A stretch of DNA of 64,000 nucleotides from Ophiocordyceps camponoti-saundersi (nom. inval.) (taxonomy: Eukaryota > Ascomycota > Sordariomycetes > Hypocreales > Ophiocordycipitaceae): assembly GCA_003339415.1 (NCBI GenBank), contig PDHQ01000122.1, positions 1-64,000 of the forward strand, given 5' to 3'. The notes under the pieces are model-generated. The model was not told the DNA's origin. It made no database searches and saw only the letters and a program-made list of their open reading frames with translations. This document shows positions 46,470 through 58,550 of the stretch, one piece after another (the stretch's first letter is position 1; every line of letters starts with the position of its first letter). The position numbers were made by a program, and so were the translations under genes.

Positions 46470-49065
46470 CTACTCGACCGTCCGCTCCACGAGCTCGCGG
46501 TACATGGCCTTGACATCCTGGACGTCGGCACGCAGCTCCTCGACGAGCTCGCTCTTCTCCCCCAGCATCTCGAGCGTCGTCTGATATCTCGAGTCGAGGC
46601 TGGCGACATCAGCCTCCAGTTGCGGCACCCTTCTCGCTGCCACCTTGGCCTCCTCAAGCTCCTTGATAATGGTGACCATGTCTGCCCGTGCCTCGTCTCG
46701 CTGGTTGCACACCCTCGCCATTTCCTCTTTGGCGGCCACCTTTTCGGCCTCGAGACGCCGGATGGCCGCGCTCATCCTCTCGACGAGCTGAACAGACGGA
46801 CCTGCTGCCACCGTCGACGCCGAAATCATGTCGTGGGCTAAATTCCGGGGCGACGAAGGTGCTGTGTCGTCGACTCCGCTCTCTCGCTCGACCGTCGGCG
46901 AGGGCACGTGTAGCGGTTCGCTCGGGGGTTCAAAGGGCGAGAACGGAACTGGTGGCGGCCCGGAGGTCAAGGTAGGAAGGGCGTTGTGCTTGAGCGGCGG
47001 CTGGCTCGATAGACGCCGAATGGACGGGACGAGCTCCGCCGAGGTATCTGGTATGCTTCCGACCGGCGTCGGGATCCGCCGTAGCTTACTTGGGGTTGGT
47101 AGACCGACGAGCTCAGAGCTAAACGTCCGAGACACCGGCAGAAGAGGCGAGTCCGGTCTGCTCTGGTGGCCGCCTTTGGACGTTGCGCCCGCCACGTCGT
47201 CAACCCATCGTCGCCGCTCCGCGTCGACGGCATCGTCTCTGTCCCTGTTCTCAGTTCGCTGCCGCTCCTTGTCCATATCGGCCTGGACTTGCTGCAGCGC
47301 TTCCTCCGCGGCTCTCGCAGAGGCCTTTAGTGACGTGGGCTGATAGCGACAAGTCTCGAGCTCCAGCCGGGACGCGGCGAGAGCCGTCTGAGCGTCCTGC
47401 AGCTCGTCCTCGATCCGCCTGCAGTGGCTGGCCTTGAGGGGAGGTCGGTCAGTCTGGGATGGCTGTGGACGTCCTTCTCACATGGTCAGCAACTTACCGC
47501 GTCCCGGGCCTTCCTCCGCATGTCCGACTCCCGACGCTGTGCATCGTCCCTCTCTCTTTCGAGGTTGGCTGCCTTGGCGAGCAGAGATGATTCGATACCT
47601 TGCCAGTTCTCCCGCGCCGAAGCATATTGGGATTGCAGCATTTCAATCTGCCGGAACATATTAACCTGGGCTTCCCCTCCGGACCTGGACGAAGCCTCCT
47701 CAGCTGCAGCTCGCATCGTCTCGAGCTTGCTTTCCATGGATCGCAACTCGAGCCGAAGTTCCTCCTCCGTGACACGGCTCCTTTCCACTGCACGCTCGAG
47801 CTTTTCCCGCCACTCTGTACCCTCGCGCCGTGCCTTGTTAACGAGCGACTCCTTTTCCGCTTGCAGTGCGGCGACGGCGTCCTGTAACTCCCTCTGCTTT
47901 TGCCCTTCCACAGCTTGGGCCTTGTTCAACGCTTCCGTTCGGATGGTGTCGGCCTGCTCCTCCTTGAGGTTGACCTCTTGCCCCAGACGGCGGCATTCCT
48001 CGTCTTTGGCGGCGTTGGCTTTCTTCAAGCTGCTGATCTCTCGTTGCAAAGCAGCAACAGCTTTCCGCGCCTCCTCTGGCTGCTCGGTGCCGTTGAGACG
48101 GCCGCGCAGAGACGCAGTCTCAGAAGCAGCCTTTTCCTTGTCTTTCTTGAGCTCCGCTGTCTGCTTTTCGTTCTCCGTCAGCTGTAACCGTAGCTTCTTG
48201 ATGGTGGCGCGAAATTTCTGCTCGGCGCTCGATAGCTTTTGGCCCTCTTCCATCAGCAGGGCGATCTTTTCATCCTTGTCTGCGAGTTTCCGCTCTATGC
48301 TTCCGGGCACCGCAGACGCGGCCGCCTGCTTGGCCGAGTCCGCGACGTTCCTGGAGAGATACTGGACCTTCGACTGAAGGGAATCTATCTGCTCGACGTA
48401 TTCGCGAATCTCTTCCTGATGCTGAAGCTTGATGTCTTCGAACTCTATCGTCTGCCGTCGTCCGGGCTCCGTGTCGTCATCGGCGCCATGGAATGAAACC
48501 TTGGGTTGTCCAGATGCTGCACCGCTAGCTACCAAATCGTCAGGAGACAATTTTAGGGGCGGGTGTTCCGAGCGAACAGGGCTCGGCAGGGCTCGCGGCT
48601 CGGGTGGCGTTGACGCGCCCGGCTCAGTGTCGAATGGCGTCGACGGCCGGCTCGCGGTGTCAATGGAGCCGCGAGGAGACGCTGAATCTAGACCATCCGT
48701 CGAAGCCGAAGCGCTCTTAGCCGCCACGGCTTTGGCCAGCCGAGCTTGAAGTCGATCGTTGGCTCGGGCGCTGCTGAAGTTCGAACGCAATTGTGCTGTT
48801 CACGAAAGAGACACAGGAAAGACATAGAGAGAGAGAGAGCGTGTGTGTGAGAAGCCCGTGTTTGTAGAGAAGAACAAGCCGCCGGTAGGAACGAACCAGG
48901 ACTCGGGTTGGCGGAGGCAGCCGGCTTGCTTCTAGCACCGGCGACCTGCGCCTCGTCGTCGGCCTCAGCCAGCATAGTGTCGAGTCGTGACTCAACGCCG
49001 GCGACGGCCTGCGATAAGAGCGAACCCCATCGCGATGGCTTTCCCCCGGGCGCGGGCGCTGACAT
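46470..49065 (-). CDS. TMF/Sgm1-type golgin (coiled-coil Golgi tether)
   Basis: Three exons: 49065-48897, 48795-47498 and 47432-46470, about 809 aa. It starts MSAPAPGGKPSRWGSLLSQA, an N-terminal GRAB-unrelated amphipathic stretch with Trp as seen in fungal TMF proteins. A Ser/Pro-rich linker follows, then long heptad coiled coil from about residue 190 to 620. The C-terminal about 100 residues (AAIRRLEAEKVAAKEEMARV ... LEMLGEKSELVEELRADVQD, ending YRELVERTVE) match the TATA-element modulatory factor Rab6-binding region. Homologues act at the Golgi with Ypt6/Rab6 in retrograde tethering. The name TMF is historical; a DNA-binding role is not implied. It is tail-to-tail with NAS6, with 85 bp between stops. 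A GT/GA microsatellite lies in intron 1. Confidence 0.87.
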
Positions 49066-49455
49066 GGTCGTCGTGAAGCTGATGAAGCGTTGATGGAGAA
49101 ACAGCGGCTTGTGACGGTTGGTGGCTCGGGTTTACTGCTCTTCCCGAATGGAAATTATCTAATCCGGGCCCGCTCTCGACATCTTCATGAACCGTATACC
49201 CTGATGAGAAGCAGCTACAATCTATTTCTCTTCACACGTCTCTATCTCATACGTTGTGACTCATGGACGCCACCGGTGAATTGCTCAGAGTAATTCTCGG
49301 CCAACTAAGAAGTTTGCCTCGACAGGCTTGAAGAGAGCACAAGACTGTGTCGGATGTCGCTCAACAACGCACATAAGACGATACCGAGATACCCCCGCCG
49401 ACTGACATGCTCCTGCTACTGCAGCACTACTAGAAATATCGAACGCCTAGAAGGT
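49066..49455. other. Intergenic spacer between two minus-strand genes
   Basis: 390 bp, the promoter of the golgin gene and the 3' flank of the Trp/Lys-motif gene. Nothing else is supported. Confidence 0.5.
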
Positions 49456-52400
49456 TTACCCAGTTAACTTCTTCCACCAGCTACGCCCCTGATGACGCTC
49501 GTTGCTCCCTTCGGATCCGCCAGAACGCCCTCCCTCCCGCTGCTGTTGCCGCCGCCGCCTGGAACGGTCGTCGCCTTCATCTGCGCCGCGTTCATGTCCG
49601 TACTTCGCGCGGCGTCTGGCCCTGCGTGCTTCCCTGCGCGCACGCTCCTCATCCTCTGCCGGGGGCGCCGCGTCAGAATGATCTCTCATCCACGACGATG
49701 GCCCCGATTCTGGCCACACATGGGCCCGAGTCTTGTGATGATCTCGAGCATGCTCATCTCCCGTTGGCCCTTCGTGCCGCCGACTGCCCCTTTGCCAGCG
49801 AACATCGTCTCCATCCGCTGCTCTGCCGGCGCGTCGAGCTTCCCGCCTGCGCCGCCTCTCGGCGTCTTCGGCCGGCGAATCCATCTGAGAAGGCCGGCGC
49901 TCCTGTCTGGCAGCAGCCTCATCTCTCTGTGCTGCGGCGGCCGCCAGTCTTTCCCTTTGGCGGTGTCGCTCGGTCCTCCTGGCTGTCTGTTCGTCCACGC
50001 GCGGGCGAGTCGCGCGTTTGTCGGCTCGTCGGGCTTCCTTTGCCCTGTGTTGGTGCACTTCTTCCTCGTTCTCACGCTTCCGCCGCGTACTACGTCGAGT
50101 CTCGTTCTTGTGTCGTCGTGATTCCTCGCTAGCCTTGTCGGCCGAATTGTGTTCATTTCGCCTCCCTTTGCGCGCAGGGGTGCGACCTATGCCGTCGCCA
50201 TCAAGCCGAACTTCAGTTCTTGCTGATCTTGGATTCATGAGCCCACTGAAAAGTCCAGCAAAGCCAGACTTCTTGACGTGTGGTGCGCTTCGTTTCACGG
50301 GCATCTCTGAGGGACCTCCAGAGTCGACAACGACGAGATCCTCATCCTGTGACCTCTTAAAACGCCTCTTGTCCCGTTTGAGCGCGTCGGCGTCGTGGTC
50401 GGCGTCGGCGTCGGCTTCTGCGTCCAAGGCCCTTACCATGACAATGTCATCATCCTCGCCTGCCGTTGCCTTGCGTAGTCTCCTCTTCGTACTCGACTTG
50501 TCCACGCCCAGCACTTTAGATGCTTTAGACGTCATGACGGGAGCCTCGGCTGGTGGTGGCGAGGCAAAGCCACGTACAATGTCGGCCGAGTTTCGACGGG
50601 AATACTTGGCGTTGGCGATCGGTCTTCTTTCCCTGTCCCGCTCCCTCTCTCGTGTCGATGTCGACCTCAACATAGGCGGAGTGCCAGTGGCAGCCGTCGT
50701 CCGAGCTCGGCTAGGTGTTTCATCCGAATTCTCCGTCCGCTCCGCCTTGTCTTTGTCCGAACCTGAGTCTTTGGATGATGACTTAACAGGTGATTTGCTG
50801 GACAATGACTTGTCCGGCTTGGACCTAGACGCTGGCGTCTTCTCCTTTGACGGTGTCGCATTCCAGCGAGCCCACGACGCCCCCCCATCGTCCTTGATTT
50901 TCATTCTTTCCCTTTTGAAAGCTTTCGGCTCCGGGGCCGACGACATTGGCGGATCCGGGGCTGGCGGTGGGGCCTCCGGGACGGCTGGTGGAGGAGGGGG
51001 TGGTGGCGAAGGAGGAGGAGGAGCTGGATAACTATACCCTGCGCTTTCCTCGACAGATGTCTTCGCCTTCGCCCTCTTATTCTTCTTCGACTCATCTTGT
51101 TCCGCAGTTTCGTTGATAAATACCATGTCTTCCTCGTCATCTGCAGGAAAGCTTCCAGGTAACTCCGAAGACTGATGACTCTTCCTAGAGAAAAAGCTGT
51201 CCTGCTCGACCGCACCAACGTCTTTACCTTTGAACTTGGGTTTGTATCTCTTGTCATCCTCCTTTGGTGAGGGCGCCAGTAGAGGCACATCCACGAGCCC
51301 GTCGTTCCGGGTGAGCTCAAAGTTCTTTAGCTTGTCCGCAATTCTGCCCTTGGCGGGCTTGCGTGCGGTTGCCGCTGCCGATATGTCTCCCCTTGGAATG
51401 GATGCCGGGGTGAACTCCTTTCCGGTGACAGCTTCTTCTAGAGGTGAGTTAGCCATGGTATTGCTCCAGAGTGATGTTGGTGGCCAACCCTTGATAGACT
51501 TCTTGACATTTCCGCCAACGCCCCAGAAGGCAAAGGCATCGGTTGCCAAGTGATCTTTGGTCGACAAGAGCTCTTCGATCTGGTCCGGAGTAAGCTCTGG
51601 CTCTGATGACACCTTTGGTGCTTCTATATCCTCTGTTTCCTCGGGAACGGGCTCTTTTGGCTTTTTCTCCTTCTTCCCCTTCTCCTTTTCTTTCAGCTTA
51701 GAGCTCTTCCTGGCCCTTTTCGCGGCTTCGGCCTCCTCTGCCTCGCGGGCGGCCTTCTCCTCCGCCTCGCGGGCGGCCTTCTCCTCCGCCTCGCGGGCGG
51801 CCTTCTCCTCCGCCTCGCGGGCGGCCTTCTCCTCCGCCTTGCGGGCGGCCTTCTCCTCCGCCTCGCGGGCGGCCTTCTCCTCTGCCTTTCGGACGGCCTT
51901 TTCTGCCTTTCGGGCGGCCTTCCCTTCGGCTTGATGCTCCTCCTTCGTAGCATTCTCCTCTGCTTCTTTGAGGGCCTGCTCCTCAGCTTTCCGAACCGCC
52001 TTCTCCTCTGTCTCTCGGACGGTCATTTTCTCTGCCTCTCGGGCGGCCTTATCCTCTGCTTTATTAGCGAATAGGTCCTCTTTTCTTCTTGCGGCGTTTG
52101 CTGTCAGAAGCTCGAACTTCTCCATGTCTTTCTTAGAAAGTTTGCCCTTCTTGGCAAACTTCCTGTTGAGTGTAGCAAGCTCCTCCTCCTCATGGACCAC
52201 TTCAGCCTCTTGGGCAGCCTTTTCTTCCGCTTCCCGGACCGCCTTCTCTTCCGCTTCTCGGACAGCCTGCTCCTCTGCCTCCTGAGCGGCCTTATCTTCT
52301 TCTTCCCGGGCAGCTTGCTCATCCTTATCATCGGACGAGATATTTTCTGCTCTCTTTGCTGCATTTGCCGTAAGAAGTTCAAACCTTTCCCTATCCTTCT

Positions 52401-55400
52401 TAGATAACTTGCCCTTCTTGAAAAGTTTCTTATCAAGTGCCGCGAGCTCTTCTTCCTCCACGGCAACCTCAAACGCCTCAGCCTCAAGACGGGCCTCATC
52501 TTCGTCCGTCTTCTCTTCGGCCTTCATTAAAGGCTTTTCTTTTGATTCTAATTTCTCAGCTTCGTCATTCTCGTGGTCAACCCTCACCTTCCCGGCCTTC
52601 TTCTTTTCCTTTTCCAGTCTTTTCAGTTCTTTGGCGCTCAAGTGATGTTGCTTCTCGCTCTTTACCTCTTCATTGATGTTATCTTTCTTCTTCCCCTTCT
52701 GTTCGTGATCCTTGGTTGTGGAGGGCATGTCATCCCAAGCGAAAGTGTCGAGGTCTCCTGCTTCAGTGTGAGGCTCAGCAGTGTTCATGTAGAAGGGGAC
52801 GTTGGGACGGGGTGAGCGCCGATCAGCCATGGCCTTATTATAGTGGTTCTACTCTGGTCAAGTCCCAGCCCAAAGCTCTCTCTCGCCCCCGTGTTGCCTG
52901 ATTTCCTCTACGGAACTGGGTTGGATTGTCTTACCATTATTCACCTCCACGACTTCCATCAACTCTTTCTTCGCCTTCTCGGACGTTGCGGCCCAGAAAT
53001 TCTCGACGGGCTCCTCGATGCCGTCGGGCTTCCACGAGACACTGTTGCAACCTTCGTTGTCGTCCTTCTCTCCTTTTCTCCATGAGGTAAAGAAATCATC
53101 ATCGCCAGAGATATCAATAGAGACTTTGGGGGGCTTCGTCGCGGGGTCCTGCTCGTTGAAGTCGACGAGGTCAGATTTCTTCGTTTTCTTCTTCTTTGCA
53201 CCTGTTGTCCAAGAATCCCATTCTCCGTAGCTTGGCTCATTCGCCTTATCACGCTCTCTGTTTTCATCTGTCGTAGAGGCCTGCTTCTTCTCCTTCTTAC
53301 CCCCAACGCTTGGAAATTCGCAGACAACGTCGGTTGCGGTTTTTGCTTTAGGATCTGACGAAGGAAATTCATCCGCGTCGTCTTCGACACAACCCTTCTT
53401 TTTTTTCTTCTTCTTGTCTTTCTTGGACCCTTGCTCAAAGGAACCCCAACATGTGTCGTTCTTCAAGCCGGGTTTCTCACCTCCTGCCACGTCGGTCGCT
53501 GTTTCATTATGATCCTGTGGCTCTGATAGAGGCCTCGACTCAGCATCGGCACCGATAATGTTATTCTCGTCGTCAATGCCGAGTGAGCCGCCCCACTCGG
53601 GCCCATCGTCAATCTGCGTGGGGTGGTCTAAAACATCTGTGGCATCACCGGCGTCTTGTGCCGTCTCGGGCTCACCCCAAGGCACCGTCTTCTTCTTCTT
53701 CTTGTCCTTCTTGGAGGACTTGGTCTGAAACTCCCAGGAATCCAGATCTTTGTTCTTCTCAGGCTCTGGTGCTGGTGATGGGTCTCTGGCAGATCTTGAA
53801 ACCTCATCCGCTGTAACATCCAGCTGAGAATCGGTAGCCTTGTTCTTACTTTTCCTTCCCTTTCTTGTGGTTACAGCGGAAAAAGAGTTATCGACTGTAG
53901 GATCTGGAGTAGTAGCAGGTGCTGGATCAGAAACGGAGACTTCCTCAATGACACCGTGTTTTTTCTTCTTCTTGTCCTTCTTGGCAGTATCCCAGCCATC
54001 CCAGGTATTGTTTGGCTCAATCTTATCCATTGAAGCGGCAGTGACCTTTTCTGTCTCCTTCTTTGTCGTACTCTTTGGATAGGCGAATCTAAAGACATCA
54101 TCACCCAGAGGTTTAGGTTCCATCTGCTCGAGCACCTGCTCAGCTCCCAGGCTTCCTTTGGCGTCGTCTCGCTTGCCATTTCCATTTGGAGATGAATCCC
54201 AGGTCCAGTCCGGAGAAAAGTTCTGCTCATTAGCTTTGCCATCATCTGCCTTGTCGTCGTCATCACTGAGGGCATTGAATGTAAAGGCCGAGTTGACCTT
54301 GAGCTTAGACTTTGCGCCGTTCATGCCCCAAGGGTTGGAACCTACGTCGACCTTCTTCTCGCCAACACCTGCCTTATTCACATCGCCATTACCGACGGCG
54401 TTCGAGCCCCAAGGTTTGCCAGCTTCCCAGTTGGATCCCCAGGTGCCGACACCATCGGTTTTCCCCGTCGAACTTAAGTTCTGGTCGATGATGCCTCCAT
54501 CATCTCCCAGTTTAATTTCTTGAAACGTGGCGCCCTCGAAATCAGGATCGGTAGCCCCTGGTTCTCTGATTGGCTCAGCATCGGCATTTCCCTTCTTGCC
54601 TTTTTTCTTCTTCTTCCCCGACACAGCCGCCCACTCAAAGGCGGCAGTCGCATCTTCGGCATCGATCTTACTAGTGTTCTTTTCCTGGTCTTTGTCGTCG
54701 TCTCTGCCGTCTCCAGCTCCGGAATTGTCACCTTCGCCTGCGGCGTTACCACCGCCTTCGCCGTGACCACCCTGACCACGGCCATCATTGTTGCCATCGT
54801 CACCGCCCTGGTTCCCTTCAGTATCGTCTTGGTCTCGTTTGTTGTTCGTTTGTGTAGGTTGCTTTCCTCGTTTCTTCTTTCCTCCTCTCTGGAAAACTTG
54901 TTGCGAATCCCAGTCCAGGGTGACGTCAAAGACCGGGTCTCGGAAAAGACCGCAGTCAGCGTCGGAACCATTCGGTATGGACGTTTTTGAGAGCGGTAAA
55001 ATGACGCTATGACGACAAGTAGGCAAGCGTTGACGAGCCGTCGGTTCTATCTCGTCAGGGACTGCGACATGCTCACAATTCTCAGGCACGTCAAGCGTCG
55101 TAGGCGGCTGGCATGAGAACGCCTGAACACGAACAGATTTGACAAGCCGCAGTTGAGGCACCTGTACTATCGTAGGCCCCTGCGCAAGTGGCAGAGTTAG
55201 CACATGGGACTGACTGCTGAACGGCCCGTCTCCACACGGTCGAAACCAAACCCCGCAACGCCAGTGAAAAGGGGGGAGTTCGGACGAAGGTCATAATGAG
55301 AATAAGCTCGTAGGCGGAGTGGCTCCTGGCGAGCGTGCAGGGACGGCACCAGCGGGGCGAACATGCTCAACAGAAAGAACAGCGTCCAAAGCCACGCAAG

Positions 55401-55577
55401 AGGAGAACATACCTTTACATTCCACACTTCATCGACCCATGCGCGGGAAATAATTTGCAGTTGAACGTGCAGCGGAAGCCCATCCCACCTGGTCGTCTGG
55501 GAACGAGGTTGCGTCAAGACCGGCTCACTGCTTATGCAGCTCGTGGGTACAGCAAAAACCTCAGCCACAGCCATCAT
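49456..55577 (-). CDS. Giant low-complexity Trp/Lys-motif protein of unknown function
   Basis: Proposed exons: 55577-55413, 55209-52935 and 52757-49456, about 1913 aa. Read naively this looks like two genes (stop near 52858, ATG at 52830) only about 30 bp apart. A GTAAGA donor after 52935 and a GAAGCAG acceptor before 52757 join them in phase. The first part is acidic with repeated units of one or two Trp followed by a Lys run: EWAAVSGKKKKKGKKG, WDGWDTAKKDKKKKK, SWEFQTKSSKKDKKKKK, CWGSFEQGSKKDKKKKKKKG and WDSWTTGAKKKKTKK. The second part begins with a similar unit (DLDTFAWDD ... KGKKK). It then has Glu/Ala/Lys helix repeats, a proline-rich stretch, Ser-rich segments and an extremely Arg-rich C-terminus. 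No known domain is recognised. It is likely nuclear or nucleic-acid associated by charge only. The first exon is tentative. Confidence 0.55.
51735..51960 (-). repeat. 24-nt tandem repeat encoding EEKAAREA octapeptides
   Basis: Near-perfect 24-bp units (coding strand GAGGCGGAGGAGAAGGCCGC...) give at least six copies of an 8-residue Ala/Glu/Lys/Arg helix repeat, with further diverged copies at about 51960-52050 and 52200-52320. The array is a likely site of copy-number variation. Confidence 0.85.
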
Positions 55578-56141
55578 TGGAGGCAGTCGATTCAAGTTTG
55601 GGAGCGGCGAGGGATATGCTGACTATCGGAATCGTGAATGCGGCGCAATTTGAGGTTATTTGTACCTCTGCGCGACGAGAAGAGGGATCACCTCCCGTAT
55701 GTGAGAGAAGAAAGCCCTGTTAAAATGCAACAGGTTTGCCAAATTTCAGCTGAATCGGTTGTTTCTCGCAGGTCGAAGCTCTATTTGATAATCGTGCGTA
55801 TCGCAGTTGCAATAAGTTTTGGTGGTTGTGCCTCCTGCTTCGGCGAAAGGCGGAGCAGTGACGCGCATCGAGGACGACGTAGGAATTCGCAGCTGCCCCG
55901 GTAATGAGACGGTGCGAGCAACGAATGCGATGCCACAGGCGAACCCTTCTGTCTTGGTCCCCTGAACTGTAGGCAGAAGAGAGACGCTGGTGGGCGAGGC
56001 GGTGATAGAATCGGCCGAGAACGAACCACCAATAAGGCGGGTGGCGTCTTTTTCTTGAAGGGGGAGGAGGAACAGAAAAGTAGGATATGCAAGAAGAGAT
56101 GTTTCGCTGCAGACCAGGAGGGAGGAGGGGCATCCGTCACG
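55578..56141. other. Upstream region of the giant gene, no supported gene
   Basis: Ordinary base composition and no convincing ORF. The promoter and possibly unrecognised 5' exons of the minus-strand giant gene would lie here. Confidence 0.45.
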
Positions 56142-56175
56142 CATACATACATACATACATACATACATACATACA

Positions 56176-56204
<29 letters not shown>
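56142..56204. repeat. (CATA)n microsatellite, left array
   Basis: About 15 CATA units ending in CATATATAC directly at the left 159-bp direct repeat. Frames reading MYVC/THTYI across it are repeat translations. Confidence 0.9.
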
Positions 56205-56209
<5 letters not shown>

Positions 56210-56210
56210 C

Positions 56211-57015
56211 TGGTGGGCAGGCATGGCCCCCTGCTATGGAAGGCACGTTTGGTACGGCCGCGGGTACAAATTGGCACGACCCCCCTCCCCCCTTTCTAGA
56301 TAGATTATCATCCTTAAGTCAAATTAAGCACGACCGATTTGCTACTTAAGGCACTAATCCTTTCTTTCTAGTAACCGAGATAGGGGGCTATAAGGCTATA
56401 AGGCCCGGGTAACGACCTCTCTTCCGATTACGATAATATCTAATCTGCCTACGCCTACCGCTACCGCTACTACCTTTACTTACGACTACTTAACGCCCGC
56501 CGCGATAACGACTCCGGCGATAATAACTGCCTGCGAGCCCGGCTACCGACGCCGCTACCTTTAGGGGCTTTTTACCTCTTCTGCTTATATAGCCTTCTTC
56601 TTCTTTAACCTTCTATAGCTTAGAGCGATACTCGGCCTACCGGCTTCTTTTTTTCTATTTCTTCTATATATACCCTAAGTGGCCTTTGCCCTATATAGCT
56701 TATTTTTTTCGGCTCCGTTAATAGCTAAGGATAGCCCGGATACCCTATATTTTTCTATTACCCGCGAGGGCTTCTACTAGTTAAATAGTGCCTTAATAAG
56801 GCCTTAATAGATTAATTAATAGAATCCCCCTTTATCTACGTTATAGGTGATAGACTTAGTGGGCAGGTATAGCCCCCTGCTATAGAAGGCACGTTTAGTA
56901 CGGCCGCGGGTACAAATTGGCACGACCCCCCTCCCCCCTTTCTAGACAGATCATTATCCTTAGGTCAAATTAAGCACGACCGATTTGCTGCTTAAGGCAC
57001 TATTCCTTTCTTTCT
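56211..57015. mobile_element. Small element with 159-bp terminal direct repeats (TRIM-like or decayed)
   Basis: Repeats 56211-56369 and 56857-57015 are both 159 bp and differ mainly by C/T and G/A (for example TGGTGGGCAGGCATGG versus TAGTGGGCAGGTATAG). They enclose 487 bp that is CpA/TpG-poor yet still rich in CG and CC, the pattern of partial RIP. The unit sits inside a (CATA)n array, with TATAC on the left edge and CATAC on the right edge as possible target duplication. No coding capacity. The ends are not clearly TG...CA, so a terminal-repeat retrotransposon in miniature is only one reading. Confidence 0.55.
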
Positions 57016-57089
57016 CATACATACATACATACATACATACATACATACATACATACATACATACATACATACATACATACATACATACA
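57016..57089. repeat. (CATA)n microsatellite, right array
   Basis: About 18 CATA units immediately following the right 159-bp repeat. It is probably the continuation of the array at 56142-56204, interrupted by the inserted element. Confidence 0.9.
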
Positions 57090-58550
57090 CGCGTCGACGA
57101 GCTGTGACTGGCTGATCCTGCTTTCGGCTGGTGGTGGTGGGTGGTTAGTGAGAGGGGGGGAGAGAGAGAGAGAGGCGCTGACCACCTGTGACCGGCTTGT
57201 CTCCCCGTTTCTCGCCGCCGCTGGCCCTCCTTGCAGAGCCGATAACAGGGGAACGAGAGGGTGAGATGTCTCGGGGGCTTGCTGAGATCTTTAGGTAGCT
57301 TACGCAGGAATACCCACCAAATACCTATCAGTATCACCTGCCTCGAAGGCTCTACCTACCTAGGTACCTACTCTCTTCAACACTATGGTGAATAGTAGTG
57401 CCCAACAGATGCTACAAAACTGACAATCTTGGAAAGAAACCATGACGAACAGCGAAACAGTGCAGGTATCACGAATCCCCGTAATGCGCATCCGTGCGTA
57501 CCTCAAGACGCGTAGGTACCTACATCCGCGGCAAATACTGCTTCTCCGTGGCTTCTGCAGACTACCTATGTACCTACCTCTGCCAGTGTCCACCTGCCTG
57601 CCTGCCTGCCTGCCTGCTTGCCTGCCCAGGAACCTACCCAACTGCCTGTCTCTGTTCTTCCATGTCAGTTGACGGAGAGGGTGGGGGGCGTCACAAGGGC
57701 GGCTTTCGAGCACATGCGCACCAACAACCCGTCCATCGTCTTTGTCTTCTTCGGCGATGATCCACTGGAATTCATCTGGATTATGAAGCCAGCGTTGCGC
57801 CCGCAGGTGAGCACTGCAACCTGCGAGGCTGCTACCGGTGGCTGCGTTTGTGATGATGCCTGCGAAACGGGCGAAGGGTGATCAAAAAAAGAGAAACCTC
57901 CTAAATATACATACATATGTATATTGTTCGTGCAATTTATATAGATACCAGTATGCACATATATGTACAATTACATACTGTACCTACCTACTACCTAGTT
58001 AGTAGTACCTATAGGCTATGTGCATAGGCATGTGGATAAGTAGATTCTCAAAGAGCCCGTACGGACACAGAACTCGGAGACCTCGAGGCTAATAGCCAAC
58101 TTCATCAAGGAGCTGGGGCCAACACCTACCTTTAGATCTATCAGGCAGCTATCCGTACCTGGTACTATATTCAGTACGGAGTCGACTTCTCTCCACTCTT
58201 CTCTGATCGAAGCATAACTTCTCCCCCTTTTATATTCGGCTTGCTGCATTCAGCTGACCAAAATCTGGGATAGGTTCTTCTCACCGCCTCCGCAACAAAT
58301 TCACTTTGAACCACATTATCGCGGACAAAAAAGCAACTATAGCATCGGCGAATATACAAACACAGTGCTATACGGACTTCGCTTCCATAGTGGGGTACAA
58401 TTACCTACGCGCGTGGGGGGGTGGGTTTTCGACAGGGGGTCTGAATGCTGTTACATCCTCGACAGCTATCGGGGGCTGTTATTCTAGTAGCATGTTTTTT
58501 TTTCTTTCCATGCTATCAGGAATTAGAAATCTATCAGGTAGCTAATAGCT
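57090..58550. other. Intergenic, no supported gene
   Basis: This has GA-rich (57150-57175), CCTG (57590-57625) and TACC/CATA repeats and several random open frames without protein-like composition. I call nothing here. Confidence 0.55.

Noticed and set aside
52758..52830. ATG at 52830 as an independent gene start
   Set aside because: Not excluded, but it lies inside a well-formed intron that joins two frames in phase with a shared motif, and leaves almost no intergenic DNA.
55638..58545. Several 60-120 codon frames between the giant gene and CRZ1
   Set aside because: Repeat-derived or random composition, no splice-consistent extension and no recognisable motif.
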